A stretch of DNA of 64,000 bases from Paracoccus aminovorans (lineage in GTDB: Bacteria; Pseudomonadota; Alphaproteobacteria; Rhodobacterales; Rhodobacteraceae): assembly GCF_001546115.1 (NCBI RefSeq), contig NZ_KQ955209.1:1014643-1078642 (forward strand). Direction: 5' to 3'. The notes below the pieces were generated by a model that was not told the origin of the DNA, did not search any database, and saw only the letters and a list, made by a program, of their open reading frames with translations. The position numbers and the translations under genes were made by a program. Numbering within the stretch: the stretch's first letter is position 1; every line of letters begins with the position of its first letter. This document shows positions 35,532 to 44,042 of the stretch, one piece after another.

Positions 35532-36028
35532 GGACGGCCGGGGCAGCAGACCCCGCGTCCCGCGCCATCCCGCCGCCCCGATCAGCCGATCCGGGCGGCG
35601 TTCCGTTGCGATCAACAGCTGATCGCGGCCGTCTCGCGCAGCGCGGCGCCCCTCCAGATCGGGCCGGAATCCGGCGAGCATGTCGGTGCCGACCTGATAG
35701 CGGCGGCCGCGGCCGCCAGGAAGGGCGTCATCTGCCTTTCCTGTGCAAACCATGCGGGACGCGCTCGCCGTCGCGAAAAGCGAGACCCGGCGCGGTCGTT
35801 CCGCGAGGCGGGGATCGCCTGCTGCACCACGGGCCTGGGCGTCGCGATCTTCGACGAATGCTCGGTGCCCGAGGTCCATAGCCCGGAATCATGCGCCGGC
35901 CGCCGGTCGAGCGGGCACCGCCTGGGCGGTGACCAGGAAGGACCGCCGCGCTTTGCCGAATTCGCCATCGGCCGCTGGCGCCGCGAATGGCCGCAGGCGT
36001 CAGAAAAGCTGGCCCGACGCCCCGAGCC
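35532..36028. other. 497-base stretch without a clear gene; Cys-containing open frame lacking a start
   Basis: A plus-strand frame from about 35607 stays open through GVICLSCANHAGRARRREKR and IACCTTGLGVAIFDECSVPE with five Cys residues, but has no ATG, GTG or TTG before 35865 and no ribosome site. It could be a gene fragment. The minus-strand frames here have no recognisable content. Confidence 0.35.
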
Positions 36029-37090
36029 TCAGGCAGCGCGGGCCTGCGCGTCCAGGGTGGCGGCGAGGTCGTGCAGCAGCCGGCGCGTGTCCTCCCAGCC
36101 CAGGCAGGCATCGGTGATGCTCTGGCCATAGGTCGGCACGCGGCCCGGGGCCAGGTCCTGCCGCCCGGGGACGAGGTTGCTTTCCAGCATGACGCCGCGG
36201 ATGCGCGCCTCGCCGCCCCGGATCTGCGCGGCGATGTCGGCGATCACCGCCGGCTGGCGGGCAGCGTCCTTGCCGCTGTTGGCGTGGCTCGCGTCGATGA
36301 CGATGCCCGGATCCACCCCGACCCTGGCGGCCGCCGCCGCGACGGCGTCCACATCGGCGGCGCCGTAATTCGGCCCGGCATGGCCGCCGCGCAGCACCAG
36401 ATGGCAGGCCGCATTGCCGGTGGTGCGGGCGATGGCGGCGCGGCCGTCGGCAGTGATCGCCGGGAAGCTATGCGCGCCCGCGGCCGAGCGGATCGCATCC
36501 AGCGCCACCTGCACGCCGCCATCGGTGCCGTTCTTGAAGCCGACCGGACAGGACAGGCCCGAGGCCAGCTGGCGGTGGATCTGGCTTTCCGTGGTGCGCG
36601 CGCCGATGGCGCCCCAGGCGATCAGGTCGGCGAAATACTGCGGCAGGATCGGGTCCAGGAACTCGGTCGCCGCTGGCAGGCCCATGCGGTTGATGTCCAG
36701 CAGCAGTCGGCGCGCCATCGGCAGCCCGTCCTCGATCCGGTCCGAGCCGTCCAGATGCGGGTCGTTGATCAGCCCTTTCCAGCCGACCGTGGTGCGCGGC
36801 TTTTCGAAATAGACCCGCATGACGATTTCCAGCCGGTCCGACAGCGCCCGGCGTTCCTCGGCCAGCCGCGCGGCATAATCCAGCGCGGCCTTGGGGTCGT
36901 GGATCGAGCAGGGGCCAACCACCACCAGAAGCCGGCGGTCATCGCCGGCCAGGATGGCGCGGATCGCGGCGCGGCTTTCGGTGACAAGGCGCGAGATCGC
37001 GTCGTCGCGCGGCAGCTCGGCCGCCAGGGCAGCGGGCGCGGGCAGCAGGCGCAGGCTGTCGATATGCAGGTTTTCGGTCTGGATGGTCAT
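36029..37090 (-). CDS. aroG: 3-deoxy-7-phosphoheptulonate synthase (DAHP synthase, class I)
   Basis: 353 residues. AroAI signatures are VVVGPCSIHDPKAALDYA, VYFEKPRTTVGWKGLINDP, ATEFLDPILPQYFADLIAWGAIGART, SCPVGFKNGTDG, VIDASHANSGK and VMLESNLVPGRQ, with metal ligands Cys, His, Glu and Asp in the expected places. It condenses PEP with erythrose-4-phosphate, the first step of aromatic amino acid synthesis. The ATG at 37090 is preceded by a 170-base leader that encodes an aromatic-rich peptide and a terminator, so transcription is likely attenuated by Phe/Tyr/Trp supply. Confidence 0.94.
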   Translation of the reverse strand: MTIQTENLHIDSLRLLPAPAALAAELPRDDAISRLVTESRAAIRAILAGDDRRLLVVVGPCSIHDPKAALDYAARLAEERRALSDRLEIVMRVYFEKPRTTVGWKGLINDPHLDGSDRIEDGLPMARRLLLDINRMGLPAATEFLDPILPQYFADLIAWGAIGARTTESQIHRQLASGLSCPVGFKNGTDGGVQVALDAIRSAAGAHSFPAITADGRAAIARTTGNAACHLVLRGGHAGPNYGAADVDAVAAAAARVGVDPGIVIDASHANSGKDAARQPAVIADIAAQIRGGEARIRGVMLESNLVPGRQDLAPGRVPTYGQSITDACLGWEDTRRLLHDLAATLDAQARAA

Positions 37091-37136
37091 GGCTCTTTCT
37101 CTGCGAAGGGGCCGGACCGGGGGTTTTCGAAAGACA

Positions 37137-37163
37137 AAAGCCGCCGGTCGGGCCAGCGGCTTT
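37137..37163 (-). terminator. Attenuator terminator upstream of aroG
   Basis: On the minus strand AAAGCCGC (37163-37156), an 11-base loop, GCGGCTTT (37144-37137), then TTGTCTTT, a perfect 8-bp stem with a T-rich tail. Its 5' arm with the following TGG can instead pair with the leader: CCGCTGG here is complementary to CCAGCGG of the leader (37214-37207 region), giving an antiterminator. A pause hairpin TCCGCTG/CAGCGGA (37223-37217 and 37212-37206) lies inside the leader peptide codons. All three mutually exclusive stems of a classical attenuator are present. Confidence 0.8.
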
Positions 37164-37188
37164 CGGGGATGGTATCGCGTTCCTGACG

Positions 37189-37263
37189 CTACACGACAAC
37201 CCGGCTCCGCTGGGGACAGCGGAACCAATAAAACGAGGCGGTGTAGAAATCACGATGCGACAT
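37189..37263 (-). CDS. aroG leader peptide
   Basis: 24 codons ATG to TAG. The core is DFYTASFYWF, with six aromatic residues (three Phe, two Tyr, one Trp) in ten, followed by RCPQRSRVVV whose codons form the pause hairpin. It lies 98 bases before the aroG start. No Shine-Dalgarno precedes it. The predicted promoter would start transcription at or next to the ATG, as in leaderless alphaproteobacterial trpL. Ribosome stalling at the aromatic codons would favour the antiterminator and allow aroG expression. Confidence 0.8.
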   Translation of the reverse strand: MSHRDFYTASFYWFRCPQRSRVVV

Positions 37264-37270
37264 GGCGCCA

Positions 37271-37299
37271 TGGTTAGCCGGGCCGCGCCGGCTTGTCAC
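37271..37299 (-). promoter_or_regulatory. Promoter of the aroG leader transcript
   Basis: Minus strand: GTGACA (37299-37294), a 17-base spacer, TAACCA (37276-37271). The leader ATG begins eight bases beyond the -10, so transcription probably begins at the A of the ATG. It lies just after the davB stop at 37314. Confidence 0.5.
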
Positions 37300-37313
37300 G
37301 CGATTTTTCGGGT

Positions 37314-38963
37314 TCAGTCCGGCAGGGCCAGCGGGCCGATCCGCGGCCACAGCTCGCCCGGGCCGGGGTTCTCGGGCGCGCAGGCACCGCCCAGATGCGC
37401 CATCACCCCCCAGACTGCATTCAGCGCCGTCTGCACCGCGCCCTCGACCCAGGCCGGGGTCCAGCTGATGCCGTCGCCGGCCAGGAAGATGCCGCGCTGC
37501 TCCTCGGGCATCGAGCCCTGCATGAAATGGCCATACATGCGGTGGTTATAGCGGTAATGACCGGGCAGCGCGCCCTTGAAGGCGCCGAGGAAATTCTCGT
37601 CCGCCTCCCAGCTGACGCAGATCGGGGCGCCGCGGATATGGCTGCGGATGTCGACGCCGGGATAGATCTTGTCCAGCGCATCCAGCGCCAGTTCGACCCG
37701 CCGCTCGGGTGCCAGCGGCAGCACCTTCAGCGCGTCGGTCATCCAGGAATAGCTCAGGCAGATCACCGCCGGCCGGTCGGGGCCGTTGTCGAAGAAATAG
37801 CTGCCGCGCGTCAGCCGGTCGGTCAGCGTCATCGACAGCACCGGCCGGCCGGTTGCCGGATCGGTATCGTTCCAGAACGGCCGGTCCACCATGACGAAGG
37901 TCTTCGCCGCCTGCATGTAGCGGGTGCGGTCCAGCGCCATCCACAGCTTCTGGTCGAAGAGCGATTCGTCCACCGCGACCGAGGTGGTCAGCAGGTGGCT
38001 CTGGCAGGTCACCAGCACGGCCGCATAGTCGCGGGCAACGCCCCATTGGTCGGTGACGGTGAAGCCCGCGCCGTTGCGGGCGATGCGGCAGGCCCGGCCC
38101 AGAGTCGCGCCGCCGTTCAGCGCGCTGAGCGTGGTGCCCGCGGGCCAATGCACGCAGACCGCCGGCAGGCGCCACAGCCGTTGCAGCACGGTCTCGACCC
38201 CGCCGACGATGAATCGCTGGTTATCGTCCAGCTCCAGCAGGTTCACCCGCAGGATCTCCAGCATCGAATTCGGAAAATCGCTGTCCCAGCCGCCGGTGCC
38301 GAAGCCGACCTGCCCGAACACCTCGCGGTGGCGGAAGCCGAGGCCCTGGAACGCCTTGGACGAGACCACGAAATCGTAGAAGGTGCGCTCGTCCCATTGC
38401 GCCACCAGCGGATCCCACAGCGCCTTGAGCCGCGCCACGTCGCGGTCGCGCACCGCCTGTTGCAGCGCGGCGAAATCGGCGTGTTCTTCCAGCGCGGCGC
38501 GATAGGCGGTGGCGACCTCGTGGTAAAGCCGCGGCAGGTCGTCAAGGCTGCGAGCGAAATGCGTCTCGCCCTCGAGGTCGATCACCGTCGAGCCGGCGGC
38601 GGCGGTCAGCGGGTTCGGAAACGGCCGGCTTTCCAGCCCGACCAGGTCGACGTAATGGTAGAAGGCGGTCGAGGAGACCGGAAAGCGCATCCCGCCCAGT
38701 TCCGCCACCACGTCCTCGGTGCCCTCGAAGATCTCGGACCGCAGCCGGCCGCCCAGCTTGGCCGATTCATAGATCTCGGGATGCAGGCCCAGCTTCATCA
38801 GCTCGTGGCTGGCGACGATGCCGGCGCAGCCCGCGCCGATCACCGCGACCTTGGTGCCCAGCCGCTCGGCCGGGATGGCGCCAAGCCCCGCCGGATGGCG
38901 CAGCCAGTCGTCATAGGCAAAGGGGAAATCCGGGCCGAAGGCGGTGACGGGGCGGTCGGTCAT
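37314..38963 (-). CDS. davB: Lysine 2-monooxygenase-like flavin amine oxidase (DavB)
   Basis: 549 residues of the flavin amine-oxidase family. The N-terminus FGPDFPFAYDDWLRHPAGLG is the specific start of DavB proteins, followed by the FAD motif VAVIGAGCAGIVASHEL (40-57), LGGRLRS, VAELGGMRFPVSSTAFYHYV and the C-terminal SWTPAWVEGAVQTALNAVWG. DavB converts L-lysine to 5-aminovaleramide with O2. The divergent neighbour is a DavA-like amidase that would make 5-aminovalerate. Tryptophan 2-monooxygenase belongs to the same family, so a Trp or Phe substrate should be considered, but the close DavB pattern and the partner favour lysine. Confidence 0.8.
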   Translation of the reverse strand: MTDRPVTAFGPDFPFAYDDWLRHPAGLGAIPAERLGTKVAVIGAGCAGIVASHELMKLGLHPEIYESAKLGGRLRSEIFEGTEDVVAELGGMRFPVSSTAFYHYVDLVGLESRPFPNPLTAAAGSTVIDLEGETHFARSLDDLPRLYHEVATAYRAALEEHADFAALQQAVRDRDVARLKALWDPLVAQWDERTFYDFVVSSKAFQGLGFRHREVFGQVGFGTGGWDSDFPNSMLEILRVNLLELDDNQRFIVGGVETVLQRLWRLPAVCVHWPAGTTLSALNGGATLGRACRIARNGAGFTVTDQWGVARDYAAVLVTCQSHLLTTSVAVDESLFDQKLWMALDRTRYMQAAKTFVMVDRPFWNDTDPATGRPVLSMTLTDRLTRGSYFFDNGPDRPAVICLSYSWMTDALKVLPLAPERRVELALDALDKIYPGVDIRSHIRGAPICVSWEADENFLGAFKGALPGHYRYNHRMYGHFMQGSMPEEQRGIFLAGDGISWTPAWVEGAVQTALNAVWGVMAHLGGACAPENPGPGELWPRIGPLALPD

Positions 38964-39045
38964 GCTGCTCTCCCACGGGACCGGCTGGCGAAGGCCGGAG
39001 GATCGGTTAGACTGCGCGCCAGTATCACCGCGAAGGGGCTGAAAA

Positions 39046-39831
39046 GTGAAGATTGCACTCTGGCAGGCGCCGCCGACATATGGCCGGATCGATGCGGTTT
39101 TCCGGGCGATCTGCCAGCAGTTGCGGGCGGCTTCGGCGGCGGGCGCCGGGCTGCTGCTGACGCCCGAGCTGATCCTGCCGGGCTATAATCGCCCCGACCT
39201 GCATGCCACGCTGGCCCAGCCGCTGGACGGCACATGGATCACCCGCCTGCGCGAGATGGCGCGCGAGGCCGGCTGCGGATTGTGCCTCGGTTGGGCCGAA
39301 CGCGCGGGCGAGGCGCTTTACAACGCCGCGACGGTGATCGGCGCCGACGGGGCGATCCTGTCGCATTATCGCAAGATCCAGCTCTATGGCGCCATGGAGC
39401 AGGCGGGCTTCCGGCGCGGCACCGAACTGCCGCCGGTCTTTCAACTGGCGGGGCGGGCGGCGGCGACGCTGGTCTGTTATGACATCGAGTTTCCCGGCCA
39501 TGCCGCCGCGCTGGCCCGGGACGGGGCGCGGCTGATCTTGGTGCCGACCGCCAATCCGCTGGGTTTCGAGCATGTCCAGCGCGTGCTGGTCCCGGCCCGC
39601 GCGCATGAGAGCGGCGCGGTGGTGGCCTACGCGAATTACGCGGGCTCCGAGGCCGGGCTGGACTATGGCGGCCTGTCGGTCATCGCTGGACCGGACGGCC
39701 AGCCTTTGGCCATGGCGGGCGCGCGGGGCGAGGTGCTGCTGGTCGTGGACCTGGCCGCGGCCGGTGCCGTGCCGCCCGAAGGCCGGGCCGCGCTGGCGCG
39801 GGAATACCGCCCGGCCGGCAAGGGCGCCTAA
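39046..39831 (+). CDS. davA: Nitrilase-superfamily amidase, 5-aminovaleramidase-like (DavA)
   Basis: 261 residues with the complete catalytic set: Glu 41 (LLLTPELILPGY), Lys 110 (SHYRKIQLYG) and Cys 144 (TLVCYDIEFPG). AARDGARLILVPTANPLGFEH-like and VVAYANYAGSE segments match DavA and R-stereoselective amidases. DavA hydrolyses 5-aminovaleramide to 5-aminovalerate and ammonia. It is divergent from the davB-like oxidase with an 82-base gap. The remaining steps (DavT, DavD) are not in the window. Confidence 0.78.
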   Translation: MKIALWQAPPTYGRIDAVFRAICQQLRAASAAGAGLLLTPELILPGYNRPDLHATLAQPLDGTWITRLREMAREAGCGLCLGWAERAGEALYNAATVIGADGAILSHYRKIQLYGAMEQAGFRRGTELPPVFQLAGRAAATLVCYDIEFPGHAAALARDGARLILVPTANPLGFEHVQRVLVPARAHESGAVVAYANYAGSEAGLDYGGLSVIAGPDGQPLAMAGARGEVLLVVDLAAAGAVPPEGRAALAREYRPAGKGA

Positions 39832-39841
39832 GACGCGCGCA

Positions 39842-39860
39842 CCGGGCCGCATCGGCCCGG
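39842..39860. terminator. Bidirectional hairpin between davA and the small convergent gene
   Basis: CCGGGCCG-CAT-CGGCCCGG, a perfect 8-bp stem with a 3-base loop, 11 bases after davA and 23 bases from the stop of the opposite-strand gene at 39883. It can serve both. Confidence 0.5.
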
Positions 39861-39882
39861 CGCGAGGCTTGTTCCGCCGGGC

Positions 39883-40059
39883 TCAGCCCAGCCAGAGGTC
39901 GCGCAGCAGCGCCTGGGCTAGGTGATCGACCTGGCCGCCGTCGATGCGCACCAGCCGCTCCTGCCCGTCATAGAACACCCGCAGCCGGTCGCCGGTGACT
40001 TCGTATTCCCCGGACACCAGCGCGCCCTTGCGACCGGTGATCGTGACCGTGCCTTTCAT
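39883..40059 (-). CDS. 58-residue protein, unknown
   Basis: MKGTVTITGRKGALVSGEYE then VTGDRLRVFYDGQERLVRID and a C-terminal helix HLAQALLRDLWLG. It is predicted to be small and beta-rich. Of two in-frame ATGs, the one at 40059 is chosen because AGGAG ends six bases before it; the ATG at 40065 directly abuts that ribosome site. No family is recognised. It is between davA (convergent) and cysNC, with its own 160-base upstream gap. Confidence 0.6.
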   Translation of the reverse strand: MKGTVTITGRKGALVSGEYEVTGDRLRVFYDGQERLVRIDGGQVDHLAQALLRDLWLG

Positions 40060-40220
40060 GGTCATCTCCTGTTGTTCTTTCCCCAAGCCTGCCTCGCGGA
40101 ACAGGGGAACAACAATACCACTTTCGGACAGTGTTGCCGAAACGGCGCAAGGCAAGGGCGGTGCCGTTGCCGACACCGCCCCTTTGCCTGGCTTTTAGGT
40201 CAATCCTTAAGGATCCGGCC

Positions 40221-42143
40221 TCAGCTCATCCGGGTCAGCACGTATTGAACGATGCGCTCGGCGGCGTCCTCGGGGGTCAGATCGACGGTATTGACGGTGA
40301 TTTCGGCCTGCTGAGGCAGCTCATAGGGGCTGTCGATGCCGGTGAAGTTCTTCAGCTGGCCCGCGCGCGCCTTCTTGTAAAGGCCCTTGACGTCGCGCGA
40401 TTCGGCAACCGCCAGCGGCGTGTCGACGAAGACCTCGACGAATTCGCCCGGCGCCATCAGGTCGCGCACCATCTGCCGCTCCGAGCGGAAGGGCGAGATG
40501 AAGGCGGTCAGAACGATCAGCCCGGCATCGGTCATCAGCTTGGCCACCTCGCCCACGCGGCGGATGTTTTCCACCCGGTCGGCATCGGTGAAGCCAAGGT
40601 CGCGGTTCAGCCCGTGGCGGATGTTGTCGCCGTCCAGCAGGAAGGTGTGCTTGCCAAGCGCATGCAGCTTCTTCTCGACGATATTGGCGATGGTCGATTT
40701 CCCCGAGCCCGACAGGCCGGTGAACCAGACCACGGCGGGCTTCTGGTTCTTCAGGCTGGCATGGGCCTCGCGGTCGACATCCAGCGCCTGCCAATGCACG
40801 TTCTGCGAGCGGCGCAGCGCGAAATGGATCATGCCGGCCGCGACCGTGGCATTCGACATCCGGTCGATCAGGATGAAGCCGCCCAGATCGGGGTTGGTGG
40901 CATAGGCCTCGAAGGGGATCGGCCGGTCGGTCGAGATGTTCACCACGCCGATCGCGTTCAGGCCCAGCGTCTTGCTGGCCAGGTGCTCCAGCGTGTTGAC
41001 GTTCACCTCATACTTGGGCTCGGTGACGGTGGCGGTCACGGTCTGGGTGCCGATCTTCAGGATATAGGGCCGGCCCGGCAGCATCTCCTGCTCGGCCATC
41101 CACACCAGCGTCGCCTCGAACTGGTCGGCCACTTCGCAGGGCGCGTCCGACCGGACGATCACGTCGCCGCGCGAGCAGTCGATCTCATCGGCGAAGGTGA
41201 TGGTGACGGATTGCCCGGCGACGGCCTGGTCCAGATCGCCGTCGAAGGTGACGATGGATTTCACCGTGGTGGTCTTGCCCGAGGGCAGCACCCGGATCGC
41301 GTCGCCCGGCCGGACCTGTCCGGCGCCGATCTGGCCGGCGAAGCCGCGGAAATCGAGGTTCGGCCGGTTCACCCATTGCACCGCCATGCGGAAGGGCTGT
41401 TCCTGCATGCGGGCGTCGTTGACCGGCGCCTCTTCCAGGTGGCCCAGCAGGGTCGGGCCCTGGTACCAGGGCATCGCCGGGCTCTTGGTGACGATATTGT
41501 CGCCCTTGAGCCCCGAGATCGGGATCGGCAGGAAGCTCTCCATGCCGATCTGCTTGGCGAAATGGCTGTAATCGCTGACGATCTCGTAGAAACGCTCGGC
41601 CGAGTAATCGACCAGGTCCATCTTGTTCACCGCCAGCACCACGTTCTTGATGCCGAGCAGGTTCACCAGATAGCTGTGCCGCCGGGTCTGGGTCAGCACG
41701 CCCTGGCGCGCGTCGATCAGGATCACCGCCAGGTCGGCGGTCGAGGCGCCGGTGACCATGTTGCGGGTATATTGTTCATGGCCGGGGGTGTCGGCGACGA
41801 TGAACTTGCGCTTGTCGGTGGCGAAGAAGCGATAGGCCACGTCGATGGTGATGCCCTGCTCGCGTTCCGCCGCCAGCCCGTCGACCAGCAGCGCGAAGTC
41901 GATCTCGCCGCCTTGGGTTCCGACATTCTTGCTGTCGTTTTCAAGGCTTGCAAGCTGATCCTCGAAGATCATCTTGCTGTCATACAAGAGCCGGCCGATC
42001 AGCGTCGATTTGCCGTCATCGACCGAGCCGCAGGTGATGAAGCGCAGCATGGTCTTGTGCTGGTGCTTCAGCAGATAGGCGTCGATGTCCTCGGCGATCA
42101 GCGCGTCGGTGACGTAGACGGGGTCTTTGTCTTGAAGGTTCAT
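40221..42143 (-). CDS. cysNC: Bifunctional sulfate adenylyltransferase subunit 1/adenylylsulfate kinase
   Basis: 640 residues. The CysN GTPase part has [21 protein letters not shown] near 36-56, [17 protein letters not shown] and NKMDLVDY. From about residue 455 the CysC kinase begins with [23 protein letters not shown], and later [30 protein letters not shown]. CysN with CysD makes APS from sulfate and ATP; the CysC part phosphorylates APS to PAPS. The start is one base after the cysD stop. Enzyme supply for cysteine or sulfonation may tie in with sulfate released by betC elsewhere in the window. Confidence 0.94.
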   Translation of the reverse strand: MNLQDKDPVYVTDALIAEDIDAYLLKHQHKTMLRFITCGSVDDGKSTLIGRLLYDSKMIFEDQLASLENDSKNVGTQGGEIDFALLVDGLAAEREQGITIDVAYRFFATDKRKFIVADTPGHEQYTRNMVTGASTADLAVILIDARQGVLTQTRRHSYLVNLLGIKNVVLAVNKMDLVDYSAERFYEIVSDYSHFAKQIGMESFLPIPISGLKGDNIVTKSPAMPWYQGPTLLGHLEEAPVNDARMQEQPFRMAVQWVNRPNLDFRGFAGQIGAGQVRPGDAIRVLPSGKTTTVKSIVTFDGDLDQAVAGQSVTITFADEIDCSRGDVIVRSDAPCEVADQFEATLVWMAEQEMLPGRPYILKIGTQTVTATVTEPKYEVNVNTLEHLASKTLGLNAIGVVNISTDRPIPFEAYATNPDLGGFILIDRMSNATVAAGMIHFALRRSQNVHWQALDVDREAHASLKNQKPAVVWFTGLSGSGKSTIANIVEKKLHALGKHTFLLDGDNIRHGLNRDLGFTDADRVENIRRVGEVAKLMTDAGLIVLTAFISPFRSERQMVRDLMAPGEFVEVFVDTPLAVAESRDVKGLYKKARAGQLKNFTGIDSPYELPQQAEITVNTVDLTPEDAAERIVQYVLTRMS

Positions 42144-42144
42144 T

Positions 42145-43083
42145 TCAGAAATACCCCTCTTGCTTCTTCTTCTCCATCGACGCGGACTGGTCGTGGTCGA
42201 TGGCGCGGCCCTGGCGCTCCGAGGTCGTGGTCAAGAGCATCTCCTGGATGACCTCGGGCAGGGTGCGGGCCTCGGATTCGACGGCGCCGGTCAGCGGATA
42301 GCAACCCAGCGTGCGGAAGCGCACCGATTTCATCATCGGCTGTTCGCCGTCGCGCAGGCGGAAGCGTTCGTCATCGACCATGATCAGCAGGCCGTCGCGT
42401 TCGACGACCGGGCGCTTGTCGCTGAAATACAGCGGCACGATGTCGATGCCTTCCAGGTGGATGTATTGCCAGATGTCCAGCTCGGTCCAGTTCGACAGCG
42501 GGAAGACCCGGATCGATTCGCCCTTGCCCTTGCGGGTGTTGTAGAGCTTCCACAGCTCGGGGCGCTGGTTCTTGGGATCCCAGCGGTGGTTGGCCGAGCG
42601 GAACGAGAACACCCGCTCCTTGGCGCGGGATTTCTCCTCGTCGCGGCGCGCGCCGCCGAAGGCCACGTCGAAATTGAACTTGCTCAGCGCCTGCTTCAGC
42701 CCGTCGGTCTTCCACATGTCGGTGTGCAGGCTGCCGTGGTCGAAGGGGTTGATGCCCTTTTCCATCGCCTCGGGGTTGTGGTGGACGATCAGCTCCATGC
42801 CGGCGGCGGCGGCGGCGCGGTCGCGCAGCTCGTACATGGCGCGGAATTTCCAGGTCGTGTCCACGTGCAGCAGCGGAAAGGGCGGCGGCGCCGGGTAGAA
42901 GGCCTTTTTCGCCAGATGCAGCATGCAGGCCGAGTCCTTGCCCACGGAATAGAGCATCACCGGATTGTCGGCGCTGGCGACGACCTCGCGCATGATCTGG
43001 ATGCTCTCGGCCTCAAGCCTTTGAAGATGGGTCAGGGTGGCCGCCCGACCCTCGGTTTCTGTCTCGATGCTGCTCATCTGCAT
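42145..43083 (-). CDS. cysD: Sulfate adenylyltransferase subunit 2
   Basis: 312 residues of the PAPS-reductase/ATP-sulfurylase fold: [20 protein letters not shown], the PP-loop [30 protein letters not shown] and [19 protein letters not shown]. It is the catalytic subunit that adenylates sulfate, activated by CysN GTP hydrolysis. ATG at 43083, or 43077 two codons later, follows AGGGGCC. It forms the two-gene operon cysD-cysNC with a one-base gap. Confidence 0.94.
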   Translation of the reverse strand: MQMSSIETETEGRAATLTHLQRLEAESIQIMREVVASADNPVMLYSVGKDSACMLHLAKKAFYPAPPPFPLLHVDTTWKFRAMYELRDRAAAAAGMELIVHHNPEAMEKGINPFDHGSLHTDMWKTDGLKQALSKFNFDVAFGGARRDEEKSRAKERVFSFRSANHRWDPKNQRPELWKLYNTRKGKGESIRVFPLSNWTELDIWQYIHLEGIDIVPLYFSDKRPVVERDGLLIMVDDERFRLRDGEQPMMKSVRFRTLGCYPLTGAVESEARTLPEVIQEMLLTTTSERQGRAIDHDQSASMEKKKQEGYF

Positions 43084-43243
43084 GGCCCCTGTTCAGTGTT
43101 GCGCGTCCTTTGCCAGATTTCGTCGGCAATACCAAGACCACCGCAGCGGGAATCCGCCTTGTCCGGCCGGCATGTCCGGGCGAACGGCGTCCGGCCGCGC
43201 GCATCGCTTCGCAAATGTTCGCATGGGTTCGTTTCGGCGCGGC

Positions 43244-43741
43244 TTACCAGCCGGTGATGCCCTCGACCGGGCGCGGCGGCACCGGCTGGCTGACCAGGTG
43301 GCTCTTGCGCTTTTCGTAAAACGCATTGCCGCCCGCGACCAGCACGTAATGCATGTTGTCATAGCCGAAGCGGTGGCTGGCGGCGTGGAAGAACATGGCC
43401 TTGCCGATCATCGGGTGACGCTCGCCGCGCAGGACGGCGCGGGCGGCCTCGCGTACCTTGGGCAGGCCGCTGTCGTTCATGCGCCGCGTCATGATGCCCG
43501 GCGCGAACTGTCCGCGCTGGCCGACGACGCCGCAGATCGAGCGCGGATACTGTCCCGATTCGACCCGGTTCATCACCACGCTGCCCACGGCGATCATGCC
43601 GTCGCGGCTGGAGCGGTTCGATTCGAAATACATCGCCCGCTCCATGCATTCCAGCGGGCTGTGGCGCCGCATGCCGCAGCCCGCCAGCATCAGCAGGGCA
43701 AGGCCGGTCAGCAGCGCGGGCCGAAGGCTGGAAAAGGGCAT
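43244..43741 (-). CDS. SleB-type cell wall hydrolase lipoprotein
   Basis: 165 residues. An N-terminal signal with lipobox LMLAGC (Cys 22) predicts a lipoprotein. The hydrolase_2 (SleB) domain follows: ECMERAMYFESNRSSRDGMI then AVGSVVMNRV and ICGVVGQRGQFAPG, with catalytic-type Glu in YFESN. In the family this domain cleaves peptidoglycan; outside spore formers it is thought to act in cell-wall turnover. It faces away from glpD with 300 bases between. GAAAGGAACC precedes the ATG. Confidence 0.85.
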   Translation of the reverse strand: MPFSSLRPALLTGLALLMLAGCGMRRHSPLECMERAMYFESNRSSRDGMIAVGSVVMNRVESGQYPRSICGVVGQRGQFAPGIMTRRMNDSGLPKVREAARAVLRGERHPMIGKAMFFHAASHRFGYDNMHYVLVAGGNAFYEKRKSHLVSQPVPPRPVEGITGW

Positions 43742-43843
43742 GGCGGTTCCTTTGGCGGGCGGCGCGCGGCCGCATTCGCCCGATGCTTAGCAAGAGCCGC
43801 GCCGCCGCTTCAACCGCCATCGCGGCGGAGCTTCCGCCACGCG

Positions 43844-43964
43844 AAACGAAAGAAACCGCGTATGGACGCGGGCGTCACGCTGCAATTGCAGCAATCCCGC
43901 CTGGAATTTTTCTGCATCGCCGCGCAAATCAGTTCGTTTTTGCGCGAATTAGCATGAAAACGAA
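43844..43964. promoter_or_regulatory. AAACGAAA-type boxes and 14-bp palindrome upstream of glpD
   Basis: AAACGAAA at 43844-43851. TTCGTTTT at 43933-43940 and AAAACGAA at 43957-43964 form an inverted pair 16 bases apart. Repeated TTTCGTTT-like words are the kind of site used by DeoR-family repressors such as GlpR. Separately GCTGCAATTGCAGC (43879-43892) is a perfect 14-bp palindrome. The GlpR assignment is inference; no glpR gene is in the window. Confidence 0.45.
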
Positions 43965-43973
43965 AATCAATGC

Positions 43974-44001
43974 TTGACCGGGGTCACGCAGCCGTTACAA
44001 G
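43974..44001 (+). promoter_or_regulatory. Probable glpD operon promoter
   Basis: TTGACC (43974-43979), a 16-base spacer, TACAAG (43996-44001), 42 bases before the GTG start. It directly follows the inverted AAACGAA boxes, so a repressor bound there would block it. Confidence 0.5.
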
Positions 44002-44042
44002 TTTTCGGCAAGACAGGGGCGTGGCACCGGCGGAGGGTTGGC

